Source: Planctomycetaceae bacterium | GTDB taxonomy: Bacteria; Planctomycetota; Planctomycetia; Planctomycetales; Planctomycetaceae | NCBI GenBank assembly: GCA_014762625.1 | Contig: JABURQ010000037.1 | Coordinates: forward strand, 1 to 42,163 | Reading direction: 5' to 3' | Length of the DNA stretch: 42,163 bases | Part shown: positions 17,722 to 25,334 of the stretch, piece after piece | Numbering within the stretch: the stretch's first letter is position 1 | Layout: each line of letters starts with the position of its first letter | Position numbers and translations under genes: made by a program | The notes under the pieces: generated by a model | Databases searched by the model: none | Seen by the model: only the letters and a program-made list of their open reading frames with translations | What the model was told of the DNA's origin: nothing

Positions 17722-19320
17722 TCATTCCTGTTCGGAACGGAGTGCTTGAAGCTGCGATCGCATTTGTTCCGCCTCACGAACCGCTTGTTCGGCTTCCGGA
17801 TCATTCCGATAGAGCTGGATGATGGCATCGTAGATGCTGATTGCCGTGAGTGGATCGTCGGCGGCGATGGCATCGTCTGCTCTGGCGAGCGAGCGTTCCA
17901 GGAAGGTGATTCGGCTTTCGCCACTCTCCGTCGCCTTTTCAATCTGTTTCAGGCGAATGTTGATTTTGTCTTTGATTCCGGAATTCTCATCATCTTCGGG
18001 CACCAGTTGATCGAGCGCCGTAAGAATCTCCCACGCTTTGCCGTCGTTGCCGATTTCGCGATAGTAGTCCACTTGCTTGAGGAGGCGTTCCGGTTCGCGG
18101 TCCACCAACTCCGTTTCTTCTGTGGGAGGAGTGGGAGCGGCGGTATCTCGCACAAAGTACGCGGTCCCCAAAACGACGATGATCAGTAGCATCACGAGCA
18201 CGACGGTGTTGTCGAGCAGGCTGCCGATCGGCCCTTTCTGAGTCGCTGCTTCGATCTGGGCCCGCATCAGATCGCGCATCAAAGTAGCGTTGGGATCGTT
18301 TGAATCGATCACGCCCGAGGCAACCGTCTCGGCCAGATTGCTCTCGCCGCTTGCATTCAGAGTCAGATCCGCATTCTGTGCGCGTTGCTGATGCTGATTC
18401 ATCTTTTCCTGAATGCGGCGGGAAAGCACATACGCATCCGGGAATCGTTTATCGGGTTCCTTCTCCAACAATTGGCAAATGATGTCGTTCAACCAGAGGG
18501 GAATCTCGGGAACGTACATGTTTGGACGATCGAACTGGCCGAACTTATGCTTCTGGATCACTTCGAGAGTCGTCTTACCGCTGAAGGGAGGACGTCCGCA
18601 AATCATGGCGTACATGACCGCGCCGAGGGAATAGAGATCGCTCTTTTTCGACGCTCGTGTCCCCTGGGCTTGTTCGGGAGACATATACTCCGCCGTCCCA
18701 ATGATCCCCCCTGTTACTGTCAGCTTGCCCGCCGCAAAGACCTGGGCCACGCCAAAGTCAGTCAGTTTGATTTGATCGTCTTTATCAATCAGCAGGTTGG
18801 AAGGTTTCAGATCGCGATGGACGATGCCGGTATCGTGAGCCGCTTTGAGGGCGGAACATATCTGGATCGCATATTCGACCGCTTTCTCCCAGGGAATCCG
18901 TTTCTCCCGCAGGATCACGCTGGTGAGCGTGTCTCCTTCGACGTATTCCATCGAATAGTAGTACGTCTCATCATCGACGCCGCTGTCAATAAATTTGACG
19001 ATATGCGGATTATCGAGCGATTCCATCGACGCGATCTCGCGATTGAAACGAGCCACAAAGCCGTCTTCGCGCGCCAGACTGGCCGGCAGCACTTTGACGG
19101 CGGCTTGTTCTCCCGTTTCCTCATGCACGCCGAGATAGACCGAACCCATTCCCCCCGAACCGATCTTCTTTTCAATTTTCCAGGAGCCGACCTGTTCCGG
19201 CATCGAAGAACCCGTGACGGCTTCCGATCCGTCCGCGGCGGAAGTTTCGGCCCCTTCCGCTTCCTGGGAGGAATTCGCGTGGTCGGGGACGGTCGGCTGG
19301 TTTTCAAAATCGTTGGTCAC
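17722..19320 (-). CDS. Ser/Thr protein kinase with one membrane helix
   Basis: The 532-residue product is a Hanks-type kinase. It has the glycine loop GSGGMGSV at 54-61, Lys76 in AAVKVLP, the catalytic HRD at 168-170 with LKPSN, and DFG at 188-190. An SPEQAQG activation segment follows. A 45-residue acidic, Ser-rich tail precedes the kinase domain. A single membrane helix spans 371-390, so the kinase faces the cytoplasm and the C-terminal 140 residues (charged, TPR-like helices) face outward. The start is a GTG with AAGGA upstream. It is the first gene of a likely operon with the PSD1 and DUF1501 genes, and its stop overlaps a possible start of the PSD1 frame. Confidence 0.92.
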   Translation of the reverse strand: MTNDFENQPTVPDHANSSQEAEGAETSAADGSEAVTGSSMPEQVGSWKIEKKIGSGGMGSVYLGVHEETGEQAAVKVLPASLAREDGFVARFNREIASMESLDNPHIVKFIDSGVDDETYYYSMEYVEGDTLTSVILREKRIPWEKAVEYAIQICSALKAAHDTGIVHRDLKPSNLLIDKDDQIKLTDFGVAQVFAAGKLTVTGGIIGTAEYMSPEQAQGTRASKKSDLYSLGAVMYAMICGRPPFSGKTTLEVIQKHKFGQFDRPNMYVPEIPLWLNDIICQLLEKEPDKRFPDAYVLSRRIQEKMNQHQQRAQNADLTLNASGESNLAETVASGVIDSNDPNATLMRDLMRAQIEAATQKGPIGSLLDNTVVLVMLLIIVVLGTAYFVRDTAAPTPPTEETELVDREPERLLKQVDYYREIGNDGKAWEILTALDQLVPEDDENSGIKDKINIRLKQIEKATESGESRITFLERSLARADDAIAADDPLTAISIYDAIIQLYRNDPEAEQAVREAEQMRSQLQALRSEQE

Positions 19321-19394
19321 AACACAGTATCCTTGTGCGGAGATCGATAAGAGGACACATCTTATCAGAAGATGCGCTCAAAAGCTGAATTAAG

Positions 19395-19417
19395 TTTTTC
19401 AACAGGCTGCTAGCTGG
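19395..19417. repeat. Short dispersed repeat, copy 2
   Basis: A 23-base segment in the intergenic region upstream of the glutathione peroxidase gene resembles 10815-10836 (shared core TTTCAAC, GG, TGCTA). It lies outside any coding frame here. Confidence 0.3.
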
Positions 19418-19442
19418 ACAGATTCAATCCGGACGAAATAAT

Positions 19443-19471
19443 TTGCAGTTGGTCCCGGATTCTCGTTAAGC
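19443..19471 (+). promoter_or_regulatory. Possible promoter of the glutathione peroxidase gene
   Basis: TTGCAG (19443-19448) and TTAAGC (19466-19471) are 17 bases apart, about 100 bases before the start codon. The -35 is good and the -10 weak. Confidence 0.3.
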
Positions 19472-19568
19472 TGAGGATCTTCGTGAGAACTTCGGTTCAG
19501 TCCGTTTCCCCGCTCGAACTCGTTCTGACTACCACTACCTTCCTGTTAATTATTCTGGAGACTGTGCG

Positions 19569-20132
19569 ATGAAATACTTTTTGTGTACCGCATTCCTGTT
19601 GGGGCTCGCCATGACGACTCATAGCCAGGCCGCTGAAAAAACTCCGCCCGTCCTCGACTTCAAGATGAAAACGCTCGACGGCAAAGAAGTTGATTTGTCG
19701 AAATATCAGGGCAAAGTTCTGCTGATCGTCAACACTGCCAGCAAATGCGGTGCGACTCCTCAGTACGAACAACTTCAAGGATTGTTCGAAACCTACGGTC
19801 CGAAAGGCCTGGAAGTGGTGGGATTTCCCTGCAATCAGTTCGGTTCGCAGGAACCGGGAACCGCGAGCGAAATTCGTGAATTCTGTACGAGCAACTACAG
19901 CGTCACGTTCGATATGTTCTCCAAAATCGACGTCAACGGTGCCGATGCGGCTCCGCTGTATAAGTATCTCACTTCCAAGGAAACCAACCCGGAATCACCC
20001 GGCCCCGTGAAATGGAACTTTGAGAAATTTCTGATCGGAAAAGACGGAAAAATCCTGGCCCGCTTCCGAACCGGCGTCAAACCGGACGATCCGAAAGTGA
20101 TCTCAGCCATCGAGAGCGCTTTGAAGAAATAA
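19569..20132 (+). CDS. Exported glutathione peroxidase (Cys type)
   Basis: The 187-residue product carries a signal peptide (MKYFLCTAFLLGLAMTTHS, cut after QAA) and a complete glutathione-peroxidase fold. Cys60 in NTASKCG is the peroxidatic residue; Gln90 in FPCNQFG and the Trp-Asn pair in KWNFEKFLIGK complete the usual catalytic tetrad. It uses cysteine, not selenocysteine. Bacterial members of this type (BtuE-like) often use thioredoxin rather than glutathione to reduce peroxides, so the electron donor is uncertain. The signal peptide places it in the periplasm. A strong terminator follows 58 bases after the stop, and it appears to be a single-gene unit. Confidence 0.92.
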   Translation: MKYFLCTAFLLGLAMTTHSQAAEKTPPVLDFKMKTLDGKEVDLSKYQGKVLLIVNTASKCGATPQYEQLQGLFETYGPKGLEVVGFPCNQFGSQEPGTASEIREFCTSNYSVTFDMFSKIDVNGADAAPLYKYLTSKETNPESPGPVKWNFEKFLIGKDGKILARFRTGVKPDDPKVISAIESALKK

Positions 20133-20189
20133 GTCTACGGGTCCAGTCTCCCCGAGTTCGGGGCTGCATTCAGTCAGAACTGCTCTCCC

Positions 20190-20220
20190 ACCGCAGGAAG
20201 TGAAATTCCTGCGGTTTTTT
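20190..20220 (+). terminator. Intrinsic terminator after the glutathione peroxidase gene
   Basis: A perfect 10-bp stem (20190-20199 with 20206-20215), a 6-base loop and a T-run to 20220 form a textbook rho-independent terminator. Confidence 0.92.
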
Positions 20221-20262
20221 GTTGGATAAGCAAAACTATTGCCCAACATTTTTCTAAAAAAG

Positions 20263-20295
20263 CCGAATAAGAAAATTTCAAATTTGCTTATTCGG
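20263..20295. promoter_or_regulatory. 9-bp palindrome upstream of the DUF4143 ATPase, possible operator
   Basis: CCGAATAAG (20263-20271) and CTTATTCGG (20287-20295) form a perfect inverted repeat with a 15-base centre that itself holds CAAATTTG. It overlaps the putative -35 of the ATPase gene, as an operator for a dimeric repressor would. It has no T-run and is not a terminator in either direction. Confidence 0.55.
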
Positions 20296-20313
20296 GGAAT
20301 CACATGCTATTTT
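20284..20313 (+). promoter_or_regulatory. Putative promoter giving a near-leaderless mRNA for the DUF4143 ATPase
   Basis: TTGCTT (20284-20289) and TATTTT (20308-20313, with an upstream TG) are 18 bases apart. The expected transcript start, about 7 bases after the -10, falls at or next to the ATG at 20321, and no ribosome site precedes that ATG. Confidence 0.45.
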
Positions 20314-20320
20314 TGTACAA

Positions 20321-21802
20321 ATGTCATGGAAACCAGAAAGAGATGATTATGCACAGCTTCTGAGGGACCAAAATCCTTGGTTCAGACTGAAGCACGTCCC
20401 CACCGATTTCTGCCCTCCCACAAAAAGACCACTTGCAGAGATACTCTGGAAGGCCCTTCTTAATCCACCCCTCAAACGTCATCAAGTTATCCTGGGGCCG
20501 CGTCGGGTTGGAAAAACGACGGTGATGTATCAAACAGTTCAGAAACTGATTGATGCCGGTGTCCCCGTTGCACAACTTTGGTGGTTTCGACTGGATCATC
20601 CTCTACTTGTGGAGCAAAGTCTTGGAAAGTTAGTTGAGAGTGTGATCGCTACGTCGAATGGCTCCGCAGAGAAACCGGCCTATTTATTCTTGGATGAAAT
20701 CACTTATGCGGACAAATGGGATCTTTGGCTGAAAACATTTTTTGATGATCGTTGGCCAATTCGACTTGTGGGAACATCAAGCGCGACGGCAGCGATTCGC
20801 GAACAGGGAACAGAGAGCGGGGTCGGTAGGTGGGAAGAACATTTCCTGTCCCCCTGCCTCTTCACAGAGTATCTCGATCTTATCCATGCTGATTATCAGA
20901 ATTATGAGTGCCGGGATTCACTCGATGAATCGATTCAGGCCGCAATCAATCAGTTCAACGTCCAGGATCTCTCGATTGAACGACGAAAATTCCTCGTAAC
21001 AGGGGGATTTCCTGAGCTTCTGATTAACAACCCCGGTTCTGCAGACGAAACGTCGGCACTCTTACGTTCGCAACGCACACTACGATCTGATGCGATTGAA
21101 AAAGCGATTTACAAAGACATTCCGCAGTCTTTTGGAATTAGTGAACCAACAAAGCTTGAACGCCTGCTCTATACCTTAGCTGGACAAATCACGGGAATCG
21201 TCTCTCCCAAAACTATCGCGGGTGATGTTGGCGTTTCAGGTGTCACCATCGAAAAGTACATCAGTTATCTGGAAAGGGCATTCATCGTTTTTCAACTTTC
21301 CAATTACTCGGCCTCTGAAGAATCGATTCAACGAAGAGGCAAAAGGCTTTACTTCATTGATGGTGCGGTCAGAAATGCCGCATTGTTAAGAGGTATGCGA
21401 CCTCTAGATTCAAACGAAGAGATGGGACATCTCGTCGAGAACATGGTTGCTTCACATCTTTTTTCGCTCGCTGAGCAGTCTGGAGTCAGGCTCTATCATT
21501 GGCGTCACGGAAAACAGGAAGTGGATCTCGTCTACGATCACCCCGAAAAGCCTCTCGCATTTGAAATCACTCTTTCAAAAAAACACAATCGAAAGGGAAT
21601 CCAGGCCTTTACCAGGAAATTTCCTCGATTCAAGAATCGTTGCTACCTTGTTGGCCCCTCTTTGGTTCCCCAATTGCCCGCAGATAACTCGCCTGGCTCG
21701 CTGCCATTGGACGATTTTTTGGTGTTAGTAGGCCAACAGGCTCAAAGCGCTTTGGAACAAAATGTTCGGATTGATGAAATGCAGGACAATGTTGAAGGGT
21801 AG
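20321..21802 (+). CDS. AAA-type ATPase with DUF4143 domain
   Basis: The 493-residue product has an N-terminal P-loop ATPase (Walker A GPRRVGKTT at 59-67, Walker B YLFLDEITYAD near 120, sensor-like LVGTSSATA). A winged-helix-like segment follows, then a C-terminal DUF4143 region with a nuclease-like fold pattern (KQEVDLVYDHPEKPLAFEIT). Proteins of this family are widespread, patchily distributed and of unknown function; DNA or protein remodelling is the usual guess. The gene is visibly richer in A and T than its neighbours at third codon positions, lies alone between two terminator-like structures, and has its own palindromic upstream site. These traits fit horizontal gain. Confidence 0.85.
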   Translation: MSWKPERDDYAQLLRDQNPWFRLKHVPTDFCPPTKRPLAEILWKALLNPPLKRHQVILGPRRVGKTTVMYQTVQKLIDAGVPVAQLWWFRLDHPLLVEQSLGKLVESVIATSNGSAEKPAYLFLDEITYADKWDLWLKTFFDDRWPIRLVGTSSATAAIREQGTESGVGRWEEHFLSPCLFTEYLDLIHADYQNYECRDSLDESIQAAINQFNVQDLSIERRKFLVTGGFPELLINNPGSADETSALLRSQRTLRSDAIEKAIYKDIPQSFGISEPTKLERLLYTLAGQITGIVSPKTIAGDVGVSGVTIEKYISYLERAFIVFQLSNYSASEESIQRRGKRLYFIDGAVRNAALLRGMRPLDSNEEMGHLVENMVASHLFSLAEQSGVRLYHWRHGKQEVDLVYDHPEKPLAFEITLSKKHNRKGIQAFTRKFPRFKNRCYLVGPSLVPQLPADNSPGSLPLDDFLVLVGQQAQSALEQNVRIDEMQDNVEG

Positions 21803-21978
21803 ATTCCGCTCATCAGGAACGCGATTCTCTCTCAACTCTCAAATCATGAAAGCAAAGGGATTTCACCACGATTTTTTTTCAAAAAATTCAGGATTTTCTG
21901 TCGATTTGACCGGAAAGGGATCTCTCAATCCTCTGCAACTCCATTTCATATATAGGTTTACGGCCTGATCCGAGTGCA
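21803..21978. other. A/T-rich intergenic stretch after the ATPase gene
   Basis: The stretch between the ATPase stop and the next promoter holds an A/T-rich run around 21868-21900, with T and A tracts next to each other. I see no gene or clear terminator here. Confidence 0.4.
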
Positions 21979-22006
21979 TTGAAAGTGCCCCGAAAAGCAC
22001 TATACT
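21979..22006 (+). promoter_or_regulatory. Strong sigma70-type promoter of the TPR/alpha-CTD gene
   Basis: TTGAAA (21979-21984) and TATACT (22001-22006) are 16 bases apart, the best promoter match in the window. Transcription would start near 22013, giving a leader of about 75 bases. Confidence 0.6.
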
Positions 22007-22024
22007 GAGGGATTCCTGAATGAA

Positions 22025-22059
22025 GGCCCCTCTTCGAGCGGAGAGAGGGTCCATTTTTT
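22025..22059 (+). terminator. Terminator-like hairpin inside the leader of the TPR/alpha-CTD gene
   Basis: Bases 22025-22033 pair with 22044-22052 (9 positions, one mismatch), followed by six T at 22054-22059. It lies between the promoter and the start codon, so it could act as an attenuator; alternatively it terminates read-through from the ATPase gene. Confidence 0.55.
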
Positions 22060-22089
22060 CTGAAATCGACCGATCACGAGGTGAATCAG

Positions 22090-23418
<1,329 letters not shown>

Positions 23419-23448
23419 TTTCCGAAACAACGTCCGCAGAAAATCACA

Positions 23449-23486
23449 AATCCTCGTTCCTGTCTCGGGAACGAGGATTCTTTTTT
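23449..23486 (+). terminator. Intrinsic terminator after the TPR/alpha-CTD gene
   Basis: A perfect 12-bp stem (23449-23460 with 23468-23479), a 7-base loop and six T form a strong terminator. Confidence 0.92.
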
Positions 23487-23512
23487 GAAAGACCGCCAGA
23501 AACAGACCCGGC

Positions 23513-24190
23513 ATGAAGACCATTTCACTCTCAGATCAAGATCGACAAACAATCAACCAAGCTGTCGCGAGTGCGGAATCCCGCACCACGGTCGAAATTG
23601 TTCCCGTGATTGGAGAGAGTTCGGCTCGATACAATCGGGCCGATGATATTGCCGGGTTGTGGTTGGGCCTGACCTGTTTAGTGGCTGTCTGGATTCTGTT
23701 ACCCGCTCCCGCTCGCACTCCGGGAAGCTGGGGCGGTCTTGCTCAGTTGTGGTATCCGGTGGCGTTGGTGATTGCCGTCGTGACGGGATTTGTGATCGGA
23801 GTCGTCGTCAGTCACCATGTGGCAGCGTTGCGTCGCCTATTCATTCCACGACACGAACAACAGCGTGAAGTCGCCCATCGCTTGCAGCAGATCTTTTTTG
23901 ACCGACGGATACGTCATACCTCACGCGAACACTGCCTGCTGCTATACGTCTCGTTGTTCGAACATCAGGCCGCAATTTTGGCCGATCCCCCGGTCCTTGA
24001 TGCCGTCTCTCAGGAAGCGATCGACATTCTCTGTCGAGACTTCACGACCCGTCTCAAAAATATCTCGCCGGTCGTGGCGATCACAGAAACCGTTCACGAC
24101 GCGGGAACTCTACTCGCTGAGAAGTGCTCCCAGGAAACTCAAGGTTCCGAATCCACCGTCGATGCGCTGGTCTTCATGACAGATTCGTAA
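23513..24190 (+). CDS. TPM-domain membrane protein
   Basis: The 225-residue product resembles the short TPM-domain proteins (COG3762 type). It starts with LSDQDRQTINQAVASAESRTTVEIVPVI, typical of the TPM fold, then has two hydrophobic segments (LWLGLTCLVAVWILLP and WYPVALVIAVVTGFVIGVVV). The second TPM half contains TSREHCLLLYVSLFEHQAAILAD. Members are linked to phosphatase or membrane-protein assembly roles, without a settled function. It lies just after a strong terminator, so it has its own promoter, and no clear ribosome site precedes the ATG. Its last 17 bases overlap the end of the convergent glmU-like gene. Confidence 0.8.
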   Translation: MKTISLSDQDRQTINQAVASAESRTTVEIVPVIGESSARYNRADDIAGLWLGLTCLVAVWILLPAPARTPGSWGGLAQLWYPVALVIAVVTGFVIGVVVSHHVAALRRLFIPRHEQQREVAHRLQQIFFDRRIRHTSREHCLLLYVSLFEHQAAILADPPVLDAVSQEAIDILCRDFTTRLKNISPVVAITETVHDAGTLLAEKCSQETQGSESTVDALVFMTDS

Positions 24191-25133
24191 ACGGTTCGAC
24201 GGTTTCACCATCAGCCACGTTCACGTCGCGAATCACGGCGTGCGGTCCGATCTCGCAATTCTCGCCGATCGTCGTCTCTCCCTCGATCACCGTAAAGGGA
24301 TGAATGAGAGTATCCCGACCGATGGTGGCCCGCGGATCGATATCGACTTGCGCCGGGTTCACAATTCCCACACCCTCCGCCATCAGTTGTTCCAGACCGC
24401 GTTGATGCAGGACGGCCCTCACTTCCGCCAGATGCTGTCGCGTGTTGACGCCCATCGCTTCTTCGATTGTGAAGCAGGCGGACGCCGCGACCGATTTCCC
24501 TTCACCGAGCAACACTGCCGGGCAATCGGTCAGATACAGTTCTCCCTGACTGTTCGATTTGTCGATCTTGCCGAGAGAAGCAAGCAGCTCCTGGGTTTCG
24601 AAGATGTAACAGCCGGTATTGATCTCCTTGATCTCGGCTTCTTCGGGTGTTGTGTCCTTCTGTTCGACGATTTTGAGGAAGTTGCCCGATTCGTCGCGAA
24701 CGATCCGTCCGAGCCCGAAGTTATTTTCGGTGACCGCCGATCCAATCACGCACGCCGCCGAGTGGGTCGCTTGATCGTCGATCAATTGTTTCAGCGACTC
24801 ACTCGATAACAACGGCGTATCCCCGGCCAGTACCAGTGTCTGACCGGTTTGAGACTTCAATTGTTCCTCGCACATCATAACGGCGTGTCCGGTTCCCTGC
24901 GGATCGTGTTGCCAGACGAATTCGACATCCGGTTCACCCGCCAGAGCTTCTTTCACGGCTTCCCCTTCGTATCCGATGACGATCAACAGCCGGGTAACGC
25001 CCGCCGCCCGAGCGGCGTCCATCACGTATCGGATCATCGGTCGCCCGAAAATGGGATGCAGTACTTTCGATCGACGGGATTTCATCCGGGTACTTTTTCC
25101 GGCCGCCAGAATGACGGCAGTCATCTCAGTCAC
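24174..25133 (-). CDS. GlmU-type uridylyltransferase lacking most of the acetyltransferase domain
   Basis: Residues 1-230 form the nucleotidyltransferase domain of GlmU: LAAGKSTRMKS at 9-19, SKVLHPIFGRP, the uridine-contacting QGTGHA and the metal-site segment LAGDTPLL. The C-terminal part contains only two or three hexapeptide turns of the left-handed beta helix (VDIDPRATIGRD, TTIGENCEIGPH) and then stops at 319 residues. Full GlmU is about 450-460 residues, with the acetyltransferase active site in the missing part. It can therefore be expected to make UDP-GlcNAc from GlcNAc-1-phosphate and UTP, but not GlcNAc-1-phosphate itself. The start is a GTG at 25133, with an in-frame ATG three codons in. 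Confidence 0.87.
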   Translation of the reverse strand: MTEMTAVILAAGKSTRMKSRRSKVLHPIFGRPMIRYVMDAARAAGVTRLLIVIGYEGEAVKEALAGEPDVEFVWQHDPQGTGHAVMMCEEQLKSQTGQTLVLAGDTPLLSSESLKQLIDDQATHSAACVIGSAVTENNFGLGRIVRDESGNFLKIVEQKDTTPEEAEIKEINTGCYIFETQELLASLGKIDKSNSQGELYLTDCPAVLLGEGKSVAASACFTIEEAMGVNTRQHLAEVRAVLHQRGLEQLMAEGVGIVNPAQVDIDPRATIGRDTLIHPFTVIEGETTIGENCEIGPHAVIRDVNVADGETVEPFTNLS

Positions 25134-25267
25134 AGGTGTCTCACAATCTAAAAAGGGAGTGTTTGGAATGAGGCTTCGTCAAGAAACCGCGGCATTCAGG
25201 TCTATCAGTCAGGATTCTAGGGGAAGCAAGAGGGAACGAACATGCAAATCCTGAGGGAATTCAGCCT

Positions 25268-25297
25268 CTTGCGAAACCTCACGTCTTCGCCGTAGAC
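25268..25297 (+). promoter_or_regulatory. Candidate promoter of the sulfatase gene
   Basis: TTGCGA (25268-25273) and TAGACT (25292-25297) are 18 bases apart, ending about 37 bases before the ATG, which has GGAGAAG upstream. Confidence 0.4.
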
Positions 25298-25334
25298 TGA
25301 ACTTGCTTCGACTCACACTCTGGAGAAGATTTCT

